This document shows, in pieces, positions 37,995-49,898 of a stretch of DNA of 64,000 nucleotides. Position numbers and translations under genes: made by a program. Below the pieces are notes generated by a model. The model saw only the letters and a list, made by a program, of their open reading frames with translations. It was not told where the DNA came from and did no database searches. Origin of the DNA: Phoebastria nigripes. Its lineage: Eukaryota > Chordata > Aves > Procellariiformes > Diomedeidae. Where the stretch lies: positions 2,722,316 to 2,786,315 of the forward strand of contig JAYKAV010002788.1 in assembly GCA_035582835.1 (NCBI GenBank). Reading direction: 5' to 3'. Position 1 is the first letter of the stretch, and each line of letters begins with the position of its first letter.

Positions 37995-39550
37995 ATGGTT
38001 CAGGGAGAGCCAAAGCCCTTCTGGAATTAAAGCGGGTGAAGGATGTGAAGGGCAACAAAAAACCTTCTGCAAGTACATAAGCAGTAGAGGAATACTAGGG
38101 AAAATGTGAGCCCACTGATGAATGGGGTAGGGGAACTGAGTTTAAAGAAGTCCATGGAACTTGATAAGATGCACCCATGAATGCTGAGGGAGCTGCCTGT
38201 TGTCAGTGTGAGGCCACTCAATTTTCTTCAAAAGGTCATGGCAATTTGGAGAGATTCCTGGGGACTGGAGAAAAGCAAATGTCCAAGAAGGATCTGGGGA
38301 AGTACAGGCAGATCAGCCTTGCCTGTCCCTGTGAAGGTGACAAAGTAAGTAATCCTGGAAGGTATTTCCAGATACATGAAGGGCAAGAATATGACTGGGA
38401 GTAGTGAGCATGGATTTAAAAAGGGAAAATCTTGCTTAACCCACCTGATAGCCTTCTGTAATGAGATGGCTGGCTTGGTGGATGAGGGGAGATGGCCTTG
38501 ATAAATGGACAGTGAGATAGGCTGAAAACTGGCTGAACTGCCAGGCTCAGAGGGTTGTGATCAGCAGCACAAAGTCCAGCAGGAGGCCAGATACTAGTGG
38601 TGTACCCTAGGGGCCGATACTGGGTTCAACACTGTTTAATGTCTTTGTTAGTGATCTGGGTGATGGGACTGTGTGCACCCTCAGCAAGTTTGCTGATGAT
38701 ACAAAACTGGGAGGAGTGTGTGATATCCCAAATGGTTGGGCTGCCATCCAGAGGGACCTCGACAGGTTGGAGAAATGGGCAGAGAAGAACCTCCCTAGTT
38801 CAACAAAGGAGAACGCCAAGTCCTGCAGCTGGGGAGAAATAACCCCCTGAACCAGTACATACTGGCGGTCAACCATCTGGAAAGCAGCACTGCAGAAAAG
38901 GACCTGGAGGTTTGGGTGGACAGCAAGTTGAACATGAGCCAGCAATGTGTCCTTGTGGCAAAGAAGGCTAATGGTGTTCTAGGCTGTATGAGGAAGAGTG
39001 TTGCCAGCAGGTTGAGGGAGGTGGTCCTGCCCCTCAGTGCTGGTGAGGCCACACCTGGAATACTGTGTCCAGTTTGGGTTTCCCAGTACAAGAGAGATAT
39101 GGACATACTGGAGAGCATCCAGTGCTGGCCACAAAGAAGGTTAAGGGACCAGAGCATCTCTCATGTGGGGAAGGGCTGAGTGAGCTGGGACTGTTTGGCC
39201 TAGAGAAGGCTCAGGGGGATCTCATCAATGTATAAATACTTGAAGGGAAGGTGTAAAGAGGATGGAACCAGGCTCTTTTCAGTGGTGCCCAGTGACAAGA
39301 CAAGAGGCAATGGGCATAAATTGAAATACATGAAATTCCATCTGAACATAAGAAAAGACTTTTACTGTGAGGGTGGTCGGGCACTGGAACAGGCTTCCAG
39401 GAGAGGTTGTGGATTCTCCATCCTTGGAGATATTTAAAACCTGATGGGACATGGCCATGAGCAGCCAATCTATCTGACCCAGTTTGAGCAGTGAGGTTGG
39501 GCTAGATAATCTCCAGCGGTCCCTTCCAACCTCAACTATTCAGTGATTCA
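37995..39550 (+). mobile_element. CR1 LINE, long copy with internal deletions
   Basis: Homology begins in the ORF2 region upstream of reverse transcriptase (gccaaagcccttctggaattaaa) and runs through the finger region to the 3' end (gggctagataatctccagcggtcccttccaacctcaactattcagtgattca). The active-site motif FADD is preserved at 38689-38700 (tttgctgatgat, context KFADDTKLG). Relative to the usual CR1 order, sequence is missing near 38141 and near 38495; the second deletion removes the block carrying the first catalytic aspartate. An in-frame TAG replaces CAG of the VPQG motif at about 38608. Non-functional. Confidence 0.92.
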
Positions 39551-42108
39551 GAAAATTTGTAGGAAAAGGGGAGAAACTGATGTGTATTTTCCAAGCAGAA
39601 AAAAGCTAGAACATATTGATAAATTCCATGAATTAAAAAGATTGTCAAGGTCATTTGCAGCTCTTTCTTAATCAAGTTGTAGGGAAAATGCTCAGGTCAT
39701 TTATTCCCTGGTTAGTGAGCTTAGGTAGCAGGGTAATAGACATCAGAATTTTTTCAGGCTCAGTTCATTAAGAGGGAAAGATTTAATGAGGTTTTGGAAG
39801 CATTTTTCAGGGTCAAAATGGATTGCCTAAAAGAACTATCAGTGCTTTGAATTTTGTGAAACTGGCTATGCTGTAATATTTTTACCCTGTCTATGGAATG
39901 TCTAAGTTTTTGTTTTCAGTAAATTTTAGTCTTAAAATATCGATAATATGATACAGATGACCTCTTGTTATATTTGGTCTTCTCTTGGGTAGCCTGTCAC
40001 ATCCACTCCTATCTAAAAAATGCAGACAGCTTAAAATAATCTTTTGCAGGCTGACCTGGTCTGGTTATTAACCCAGCACACTCTGAGCCATGTCTATTTG
40101 CAGGGGGATGAGGAGGGGGCAGGAGGCAAGGAAGCATCTAGTTTCAGAAATAGAAATCTCACAAGTACTCTATTTATCTTTGTTAGTCCTCTAAAAAGTT
40201 ATTCATTTGCTATGAACAATACTTCATAGTTCTTAACTGTTAAGACTGTTTGCAGTTTTTTCTTTGTCTTGCCATCTCATTCTTGTCATTTAACCTAGTA
40301 ACCTGATTTGCTGCCTCATCAAATTCCTCCTTATGAATGGAGCGTGTACTCTGTCATGCATGGCAGCCTCGGGGGGGCGAGGGGGGAAGGAGGAATACAA
40401 AATTTTCCCAGATCCTCCACTTCATCTAGTGTCCGCTTGTATACAGTTTTTCCTGTTTCATCTTATTGCAAATGGGAGAAAGTGATATGGATGGAAAGGA
40501 ATCATACTTTAAAAAAAANCCAACTAAACAGGAAGATTTTCTGCTTGAAATTTCTTGAGATTTCTCTGTCAACTTTAAGACCAGTGAAATTAACTGCTCT
40601 GGACAGCTTCAGGAAGGGCAGGGCTACATGCCAGCAAATGTTGAGGATCAAAGTCCACTGCAGCAACAAAGTTTTCTCAGAAATATAAACTAAATTTGTA
40701 AACATTTTTTAAAGTGGTTATTTCTACGAGGAGCAGGAGCACATGCTTCCATTTCATGTACTTTTTGTTAAACATATATACTGACTGTCTCCTTAGAAGA
40801 AAGGAGGAGTTCAGCCGTTTCTGTATGTGACACCCTTCCTTTTGTCATTTGTCTCTTGGAAATTGTAGAAAAGTGATCTTCATTATTGTTAATGACAATA
40901 ACAGCTAATTATGTTTGAGTGACTGACAGATTAGATAGACTGTCTATTTCTACTTTGCCTTTCTTTATTTTTCAGTTTGCTCCAAAGCACCATTCAAGAT
41001 ATTTACTTAATTTCTCTTACTTAGTGATGAATGTTCCTCTCGTATCATGTTTAGAAGCCAGATACAAAGAATGTGACTTTGATTTTTGACTCTGATTGTT
41101 TTCATCTTTCCCTAAAGTAGGATTTTTTTTTTTCTTTTTAAGAAGAGAACATTTAGAAATATCTTCTGCTCATTTTAAGATTTAGAATACACCTGTAAAT
41201 AGATTTCTTTGGTTTTTCCTGTTTTGTTCTCTTCGGCAAGCTTTTTTTAGAATTTTGAAGGTCAGAGTGGGCTGCAGGTTTAATTCAAAACTATTTCCTA
41301 AGGAGCGGATAAACTGATGTCATAGCCTATCCCTTTTGCTTTACATATGCTAATTATTAGATTACATTTGGCAGTTGGTAGCTTTGTCTGAGGAGGAGGA
41401 AGAGTGTGGATTGTATGACAGCTGTATGCATTTCAGCTAACTTGGTCTTCAGGGCAGCCAGCATTTATGGTACTTCTAGATTTAGCAAGGTAATCTTGGG
41501 TCTCTCTTACTTTGCATTTGATAGTTTGACTTTGAAACAGTGTTCTTAAACTACACAATAGAAATAAGTGTTTGAAATATACTTTGTTTTTCTCGAACAG
41601 GTTAGTGTATGCAACCATGATAGATTTTAAGTTACTGAAGTGTGGTGTTACTGGATGAGGTAGAAAGGAAACTTGTTCTGTCATAGGATTATTATCACTA
41701 TAATGAGTTGTTGGGATTGACGTTTTGTATCAAGGTAATGAAGTGATGTAGCTAAAAAGTTAAAATGAAGGCTGTTTTTTAATTTGAGCTTTCTGTTTTT
41801 TCTTTTCTTTTTTGGAGGTTAGCAGAGTGTCTCTTTAAAGAAGTAACTGAAAATATAAAAATTGACAGACTGCATATTGAAATTATGTTGTAGTTGACAA
41901 GTGTGTTTTATGAAATAAGGTAATTTTTGTCTTGAACCTCCACGTTTATATTCCTGTTGCCCTTGTATTTTTTTGCTATTAAGTTCACACAGGAAACTAA
42001 AATAGAATTCTCCATTGTGTTAGGTGTGTGTGGCTTACTATGAGGTGTTGTGTGTATGGCTTCTAGAACTATATACTGAAGTAATTATTTCATTGTTGGA
42101 ATCTTCAG

Positions 42109-42303
42109 GTTTCCTGGTTTGACAAAAGTGACCTAAAGCACAATTTGAAACCAGATACATTCATGACAGAGGAACAACATGACAGTTGCCAGTGGAACAG
42201 CTGCAAGCCTACAGAAAGTACAGGGCCTAGTGAAGTTCTACCTGTGACTGTATTTCTGAAGCAAAAAATTGAAAACTTAGAGAATATTTTGGTGCTGCTG
42301 TGA
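42109..42303 (+). CDS. Terminal coding exon with stop codon, unidentified gene
   Basis: Following the acceptor ttggaatcttcag, 64 codons are open before TGA at 42301-42303. The sequence begins VSWFDKSDLKHNLKPDTF, continues with an acidic, Cys-containing middle (MTEEQHDSCQWNSCKP) and a Ser/Thr/Pro stretch, and ends VTVFLKQKIENLENILVLL. It starts on a codon boundary, exactly as the 30143-30215 exon ends. The end looks like a short leucine-rich amphipathic helix and could mediate binding. The family is not recognised; coding status is supported by phase match and protein-like composition. Confidence 0.75.
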   Translation, partial: VSWFDKSDLKHNLKPDTFMTEEQHDSCQWNSCKPTESTGPSEVLPVTVFLKQKIENLENILVLL

Positions 42304-42785
42304 TGTGGGGTGTATTTAATAACTTTTTGCAGAGATATAGTTCGTTAGTTTCTAAACTTTTAAAGTAATCATCCAGAAAATTTAAAATCTTCCTTTTAAT
42401 TCAAGGAGATTAAAACTTAAAACTTAGTTTTAAAATGAGAATGAATAAAGGTAACTATTTTAGAAGGATCTTGTAGAAACATAATCAAACAAATATTCTG
42501 GATGGACATAAGGTGTTTTGTTCAGGGTCACATGAGGTATAGACCTTTGTGTAGAGCACTATCAGAAATAATGGTATCTTGGAGTATTGGGATAAAATGA
42601 GAGTTCCATCCCGGTAAAACCTCCATAATATCTTGTCTCTCTTCTTTGTGAATATCCAACTGAAGTGGATGATGTAGTATTAATGCTTCACTCATCTGGT
42701 TGATTTAAAATAAATTTGGGGTTTTTTATCTATTACTTTGGTGCTGAGTGAAATATGAATAAATCTTGACTAAACTGAATCTCTT
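42304..42785 (+). other. Probable 3' UTR of the unidentified gene
   Basis: AT-rich sequence after the TGA contains AATAAA at 42444-42449, 42709-42714 and 42758-42763, with a T-rich stretch after the last one. Which signal is used cannot be decided from sequence, so the right boundary is approximate. Confidence 0.5.
42758..42763 (+). promoter_or_regulatory. Candidate polyadenylation signal AATAAA
   Basis: A canonical hexamer 455 bp after the stop codon, followed within 25 bp by a T-rich stretch (ctctttttatttctttt). Earlier hexamers at 42444 and 42709 are alternatives. Confidence 0.4.
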
Positions 42786-45700
42786 TTTATTTCTTTTGCC
42801 GGAAAAATCACTCCCTCATACTAACCCCTCCCAGTGTTGGCCATAAGCTCAATGGATGGGTGATAAAGGGCTGGTGATAGAGTGCATTCTACTGCATGCC
42901 CCTCATCACCCACGTGCTCCCTTTTCTGGAGCTTTCCCATACTCTTTCCTTCGCTTTGTTTCACCCACTAATGCAGTACTCCTCCCTGTCCTTTATCCCT
43001 TCCCAAAAATAATAAAATAATTGTCCAACAGCTTCTTCTTTTCCTTTTGCTTCAGTTAAGCCACAACGTTATGTGCACATGATCCACATAGCTGCTGAAG
43101 TGAAGAGCACGGAGCTCAGTTGGCACATGCAAACCTCCTTGCCCTACTGGTGCATACATTTATATCTGTATGTATTTTAGGCATATGTGTTCATACGCTT
43201 CCTAACCTGAGGGATCAAGCAATGCAGTCTTGCTCAGGCCATGGGTAGAAGAAGGACTGCAAAACTGATTTGTTTTGGATGTTGTATAGACTTAGAGGTA
43301 AACACTGGTAAGGAAATTGTAATTTTAGTTAGAATTAATTGGTAGTGCTTAATTTAATTGTCTAGTCCTATTAAAAATTATTTTCTCTAGCAGTTCTCTT
43401 TATAGTTAATTTACTTTCTTCTTCCTCTTTTTCCCTCCTTTTCCCAACTCCATTCCTGGACTGTTAACATATAACTTAACTTTTCTAACTGGCAGATTTT
43501 TTTTTTTTTTTTAATTGCCCTTACTGACTTCTAAGTGTCAGCTTTGACTAGAATATACTTACTGTCTCCTTTCAACCCCTGATAAACATGCTGATTTGCA
43601 TGCAGACAGCAACCCCCATTATTTTGATTTAAGTGCTACCACCTTGATGCTCTGTCCTTTTTACATGGTACATTTCCCTTAATTATTCAGCCTGGCAACT
43701 GCCCAACTATATGGGGCATACTGCTCAGTGAAGATTTTACTAAAACAGTTTTTGACTTGCGTTTTCTTCTCTAGTTAGCAGAAGTAGAGCTGAGCACAGT
43801 GTAAACAAATGTTTCTCTATTTATGTTTAAATTACAGAATGTTGTAAAATGACCTTGTTTCATAGCATGGAAGGAAGCCTTACTGGTATCCCATACCTCC
43901 TATGAAGGCTATCTGTATGATGGATTGGGGGTGGGTGGTTGTTTTTGTTTGAGCACTTTTAGTTCTTGTGCTCCCTTACAAAAAACACCCTTACAAAGGC
44001 AGGATAGTCTGTATGTATTCTATGGACGAATCTTTGCGGCGTATCATTCACAGTTAATTTATTCTGTAACGTGCATGCTACCTTCTTTATTCAATTGTTA
44101 TGAAATCTACTTATTAATTGAATCAGAAGACATCTGTTTTTGATACTGATTCATGTTTAAGAAATCTTTCAGTTGACCACGTATGTGGTCTGTCAAGTGG
44201 TATTCATTCCTTCTCTGGAAGCAGACATTTCCAGAAAAGTACTACCTACATGTCCATTGCCCAGACTCAGGATCTACTTCTGTTGCTTTGTCTACAATTA
44301 TTAGATGTTGATGATAGCTAGAACTGGGAATTTTTTTTTTTTTTCTTTTTCCTGTTATGTGAATATTTTGGTTTCTAAGTGTTTCTGTATTTGGTGAGGA
44401 TGAAGTGGAGATCTGCAAACTTTCCTCTAGATGCCTCCCCACTTCAGAGNAGCCAGTTACTTGGTAGTTTCGGTATTTCACTGGGGTGTTGATGGCTGAG
44501 GTTCCGTTTTGTAGACTTGTTGCAATAAGATTTAATTTACTTCCCTGTATTAAACAGAGAAGTGAGAACTTACTTCTTACTGGAGTCTGAGTGATATTAC
44601 AACACAGCAGGAATACATAGTTATAAATGTTGCTTAGAAAACAAGCTGTATATTGGACAAACTGTACTCATTTTTTGTTTAATAAAATAACTTTTTTCTG
44701 AAAACAAAAAACAAACACTCTCCCCCCTCCCGCCCCCCCAAAAAAAAAAAACCAACCTCAAAAAAACCCCCCAAAACCCAACACAAACACCACCAACAAA
44801 AACCAAACTCAAATTCTGTTCCTTCTCAGAGTATTTCAGGGTAGGAAGATGTTTACTGTGTTGTACTGTGTAGCTGCTCTGGATAGTTTTTTCTGTATTT
44901 GTACTTAAGTTCTACAATTTTCCACAAAGCTGCTTTTCTCCAGTAGACTCAGAATTTTTATGTTAATGTGTACTCCTTCCCCAGTCACTTCACACTGTCA
45001 CTGGGGTTCTACAGAGTTCAATGGAAATAATGCCTGTCTTGTTTAGCTTAAGCACAATATGCTACTATAGTAGTTTTACCCAACTTTTTTTATGTGCAAA
45101 GCAGTTTGTATGGTGTATTGAATTCTATCTCATTCTAATGTAGAGTCGTTGTGTGTGTAGGAACAATTAATTGTATATCAGTAAATTGCATTCAATTTTT
45201 GTGTGTGTGTGTTTAATAATGTGCATTTTTCTAACTTAGTTATAAATGTTGTTGCTGATGCCTGCTTTAAAAATTAGGTTTATTAAAATTTATTAAAAAC
45301 TAAGAGATTCAACAAATACTCATTCAAGTTATACCTTGTTTGAGCACCAAATATGAAAGGAACTGTTGCATTAAGACCTGTTTATTTTTTTGCTGCTTTT
45401 AATTGCTTTTGTCTAACTAGAAAGTCAGTTCTAATAATGCTTTAAGACAATATTAAACTACTGATGTATTTTTAAAAAGTTAACTAACTTATTCTAGTTT
45501 CTTAAGTAGTTGGAATGGAATTAGATGGACTCATTGCTTTATCTCCAGATGAGTTGCAGGTATGTCTGACAAAGTGTGTGGCCTTATGGCAGCCATAATG
45601 TTAGCTGCTTGTACAGACTTGTGAGGAAATTATGTTCCTGTAGAAAACACAGCAGTAAAGAAGTATTCCCTTCTAAAATTCTCCCTTGAGTGGTTCCTGC

Positions 45701-48700
45701 ATACAACAAGGTCACCTCTTATGTGCAGTTGGTACTAGACTGAGTCCAGTCAAATAGGAGAGACACTTTCATATGAAATTCGGGCCGGGGGGCAGTCAAA
45801 CTAGGCAAATGGGGAAGGGTCAGTGTTTTACCTGAGAAATGTGACTATAGATTTGCTTTTTAATTTTCTGCAAAGACTAACAAATTGGTCTGCTACCTCT
45901 TGCTATGACTAATCCTGTTAGTTCTATCTAACTGGCATTTGTTGGCAAGGAATAATATTTGGCTTAGTTTCAAATATTTTAGGACTTCCACACTGATTAT
46001 TAGAATGGAAGAACTGATTGACTCATGAGTTGATAGACCTTTACTTCTTTCATGAAGAGTTCTGTTAGTAAGCATAGAGAGAGCCCCACTTTATTTAATC
46101 AGTAGAAGAATTATTTTGACTGGAACACTAAGTCTAGTCTTTATTACTAAAAGGTATTTTTGAAGTTTCTTAGCAAGAAAAAACTAATTCCAATTAACAC
46201 ATTACTCCTTTTATGAAACGCAGGTTTCCAGGAAGATGTGGCAAAATAATACAGCATTCCCGTTTCACCTTCAAGATGAGTTTTTGCATTCATAAAGTAC
46301 TTTGATCAAGAACAGTTATTTCAGTTATTCTCTTGATACAGGTGTTATAATTTTTTTTTTTTTTCATACGTGTTCCATTTGTTCAAATTATTTTGTGGCT
46401 TCAATATGTGTCTTTGAGGTTTTTACATAGTAATCTCAGTGTTTAAATTCAAAGATTAACTGAACACTTTCAGGTAGCTTTAATCAGTTTCTGAAGTATT
46501 TAATTATTATTATTATTTTTAAAAGCAAAGGCTAAATATTTCTATTATATTTCCTCTAAAAATAATAGGTGAAAAGTGAAACAGATTTAAAAAAAAATAA
46601 TTCTAGTTTAAAAAAAGGTATGAGCTAGTACCACAGCTACTATACATTCTATTTTCCATATTAATGTCTCATTTTAGTTCATCTATACTAAAAATGTGTA
46701 ATTTGTGATCTTTAAGATCTTATTTGTGTTTACCCATTGTCTCGCTTGGCTTGTCAGTTTTTGTAATTGAAGGAGGGTTGCTGACAGTGTTCTCTGAGGG
46801 ACTTTGTTCCTTGGAATTCTCTCTAGGCTATTGTTTGAAGTAGATCATTTGCTGACTTTAAGGACACATTGAAGTACATATTTGTTTTGCTTTGGTTTTG
46901 ACAGGAGATGGATGGATGGATTAGCACCTAAGTGTAATGCATGGCATTAACTATTGGGCGTAGGTACAGACCCTTCTTATTCAAAGGAAAAGAAACAACA
47001 TTTAAATAATTATACAGCATAGTGGACATTTTAAAAAGTCCCATAGCTTCCTTACTCTCCTGGAAAGAAGGATAAAGGAAAGTAAGGTAACTGATGCTAG
47101 TAATGTTGTACAGTGTCTCATCTGACTGTCTTGGATACCACAAAGACGTATCTTGGTAGAATAGAAAGGACTGATGAATGATACTTTAGGAAGATATTAA
47201 TAAGAAGGAAAAAATATTGAAATAAAGGAAGTGGCAGTAGGGGAGCAGTAGTGACATCAAAAAGGACAAAGCATTCANTGAGGAAATAAATAGTAAAACT
47301 GCAGAATGAAATAGAACCTGAAGTGAATATTTCTAGATAAGAAGGCTAAACAAAGAGACATGCTTTTAAAGTCAGCTGAACTTAAATGCTATGTCGGAAA
47401 GCTGGACTTTTGTCAGGGTAGTAGACCTTGGAAAGGACAAGGAAAAGGATATTTATAAAAGAGGAAGAAATAGGCTTGGGGGAAGACAATGATGTAGGAT
47501 GTTTCTTTTGATTTCAAGATGTTATAGGAGGCTGAACTTGCCAGGACCAGATAGATCACTTCCTGATAACAGATGATTTTGAACAAGGGGTCAGATTAAT
47601 TCTGAGTTTTCCGGGATGGTTTTAGGCATCAGTGAGCAGAAACCAATTGATTTGGGTGGAAAACAGAAATAAGATAGTGTGGACGTGTGGGAGCTTTTGG
47701 CTGGTGATTAGCAAAGCTGCTAGTTTTTGCCATCTCTGTAATTGCCTGCAAATTAAATAAATGGTTGATGACAACCATTACCATCCTAACTTTGCCCGGC
47801 ATCTTAATTTACCTTATTGGCCTGTTTACATTCTGAATAGCTATGCCTGAATAACTGTTATCTGTGAACACTCTCATTCCAGACCAAAGGTGTCGTGGTC
47901 CTAACACACATAAACTATCTGGCTTGTGCTCCTTGAAAGGAGGATGATATAAGTATGGATTGAGAAGGAAAATGTTGCATGAATTGGATATGATTTAGTG
48001 AATACGTGGTTCCTAGTATATGGAAATAGAGAAAAGAGGAGGTGAAGAAGCACACAGCATCCTCAACATGTGAGATAAAAATGGGAGACTGAAAGACTCC
48101 TGCATTAGAAGGAAAACAATGGAATAAATATGGATGGGAGCCACATCATGAGAGGCAAAGAATTCCTGGTGTATGCATCACACATGGCATGCAGATGCAC
48201 ACCATCACTTTTATGGAAAGTTAACAAATCCTTAGAATGGAAGGAAAGCTATATATATGCTGCTTGTTTTGTAAATATAAAATTGCATAACGAAATCTTC
48301 CTAGTGAAATGTGGACAACCTAGTTAATGATGTGATGAAAGGCTGCTATATGCTGAAACATCAATTCATGAGACTTTGGCACTGTTTTTTTTCCCCTCAA
48401 GACTTGGCATTTTGGACAGAAAATAGGAGTGGATTCCTGAATAAGACTAATAAGAAAAATAAGACTGAAACTGTGCAACCTTCTTTTAAGCAGAGTGACA
48501 TGGTTCCTTAAAACATAGTTTTAGCGGGTGTCCCCCACACCCCCATTCTCAGAGCAGTCTGCTACAATTTACTGATTTAAATTTGTGTCACTGCCAATGC
48601 AGGCCTCATGTAATCAAGCCTTCTGAAGTCCAAGTAGCCTTTTAATTTTTCTAAATATGGCTTTAGGTGATTACTTAGCAAGTTTGGACCCCTCTGTTTT

Positions 48701-49305
48701 GGCCCAGATTGCTGCCTAAGCTTTTTATTTTAACATAGTTCTCTGTTAAACGTAAAATGTATCTTCATGTAAAATCAAAACTGTTGACCAGAAATTTAGT
48801 CTGCATTTTCAGAAAGCTATTTATCCTCTAGGAAGAAGAGGTGGTTTTCCTCCTAGATACCATAGTCTTAAAAATATTCTAGATTCTATAAAATCTCTGA
48901 TTAGTTCAATTTAAGCCTACAAAACAGTGTTTAGTGTAGTTAAGCAACAAGATGGGAGGGAATTTGTGATTAACTTTAAAGATGGTACTAAAATTTACAT
49001 ATACTTTTTTTGCAAAATCATTGTTAACATGGACTTACTTACAGACTAATGAGAGTATGGATGTATTTGTATGCAAAAATATTTTTCCTTACTTTATGCA
49101 CACACTGTAGCGTGAGTGTCCATATTGAGGAATGCAGCCTTGAACATGCACAAAAATTTGCTCCCATACAGTTCAGCTGGAAGAAATTCAAACAACTGCA
49201 CTATACACTTGCATAGAAACATAAGTATTTATTAGAATTCTGGATATCTTTGGGGTGGGGTTTTTTTGGTTTGGTTTTTTTTTGTTTGTTTTTTTTTAAA
49301 AGCAA
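42786..49305. other. Intergenic stretch downstream of the gene, nothing specific recognised
   Basis: AT-rich sequence with no splice-bounded coding exon that I could support on either strand. It contains an A/C-rich low-complexity block at 44701-44810, an ATT microsatellite at 46502-46520 and two isolated N calls (near 44450 and 47278). Small ORFs are consistent with chance. Confidence 0.5.
44701..44810 (+). repeat. A/C-rich low-complexity block
   Basis: Mixed A and C runs (cccccctcccgccccccca, then A and CA-rich units) with almost no G or T over about 110 bp. On the minus strand this makes an artificial Gly/Phe/Val-rich ORF. Confidence 0.9.
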
Positions 49306-49898
49306 TGTCGTGGTTTAACCCCAGCTGGCAACTAAGCCCCACACAGCTGCTCGCTCACTCCCCCCGCAGCAGGATGGGGGAGTGAATCAGAAGGGTAAAA
49401 GTGAAAAAACTCGTGGGTTGAGATAAAGACAGTTTAATAGGTTAAGCAAAAGCCGCGTGCGCAAGCAAAGCAAAACAAGGAATTCATTCACTGCTTCCCA
49501 TGGGCAGGCAGGTGTTCAGCCATCTCCAGGAAAGCAGGGCTCTATCATGTGTAACGGTTACTTGGGAAGACAAACGCCATCACTCCGAACATCCCCCCTT
49601 CCTTCTTCTTCCCCCAGCTTTATATGCTGAGCATGACGTCCTATGGTATGGAATATCCCTTTGGTCAGTTGGGGTCAGCTGTCCCGGCTGTGTCCCCTCC
49701 CAGCTTCTTGTGCACCCCCGGCCTGCTCGCTGGTGGGGTGGTGTGAGGAGCAGAAAAGGCCTTGACTCTGTGAAAGCCCTGCTCAGCAGTAACAAAAACA
49801 TCCCTGTGTTATCAACACTTTTCAGCACAAATCCAAAACACAGCCCTATACTAGGTACTATGGAAAAAATTAACTCTATCCCAGCCAAAACCAGCACA
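49306..49898 (-). mobile_element. Solo LTR of an ERVL-type endogenous retrovirus
   Basis: Read on the minus strand it starts tgtgctggttttggctggg and ends ggttaaaccacgaca, the TG...CA termini of a common avian LTR family. It has a TATA-like box (complement of 49619-49625) with upstream gacgtcat (CRE-like, complement of about 49635-49641), and an ATTAAA signal (complement of 49433-49438) ahead of the conserved ctgtctttatctcaaccca block. No internal gag, pol or env region flanks it. The flanks agca-a and agtga match at three of five positions, consistent with a decayed 5-bp target duplication. Confidence 0.88.

Larger units (their letters stand above)
30216..42108 (+). other. Intron (about 11.9 kb) preceding the terminal exon
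   Basis: It begins gtaagc and ends ttggaatcttcag. It contains an LTR on the minus strand from about 31.92 kb into the assembly gap, the 835-N gap, a minus-strand CR1 (35977-36468), a longer plus-strand CR1 with internal deletions (about 37995-39550), and short simple repeats near 35510-35535. No further phase-compatible exon with both splice sites was found, although sequence inside the gap cannot be judged. Confidence 0.6.
715..42785 (+). other. Transcription unit: 3' part of an unidentified multi-exon protein-coding gene
   Basis: This is the span of four splice-bounded coding segments (715-788, 25448-25471, 30143-30215, 42109-42303) plus a 3' UTR. The junction phases agree. Exon 1 leaves two bases (GA), which join the first C of the microexon to make GAC. 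The microexon leaves CA, which joins the first G of exon 3 to make CAG. Exon 3 ends on a codon boundary and the terminal exon starts on one. The conceptual tail is 121 residues ending in TGA. The family is not recognised; the final 15 or so residues (FLKQKIENLENILVLL) look like a short leucine-rich helix. The 5' part of the gene lies outside the window. Open frames and splice signals are seen; joining them into one gene is inference from phase and strand. Confidence 0.7.

Noticed and set aside
38597..39468. Several 80-120-codon ORFs on both strands
   Set aside because: They are off-frame or antisense translations of the CR1 at 37995-39550.
40975..41090. Possible terminal exon after tttctttatttttcag (reads FAPKHHSRYLLNF...)
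   Set aside because: The frame is open for 37 codons after a good acceptor and phase would fit, but there is no usable donor and the exon at 42109 is far more convincing; kept only as a remote alternative terminal exon.
44621..44812. Gly/Phe/Val-rich minus-strand ORF
   Set aside because: It is a translation of the A/C-rich low-complexity block.
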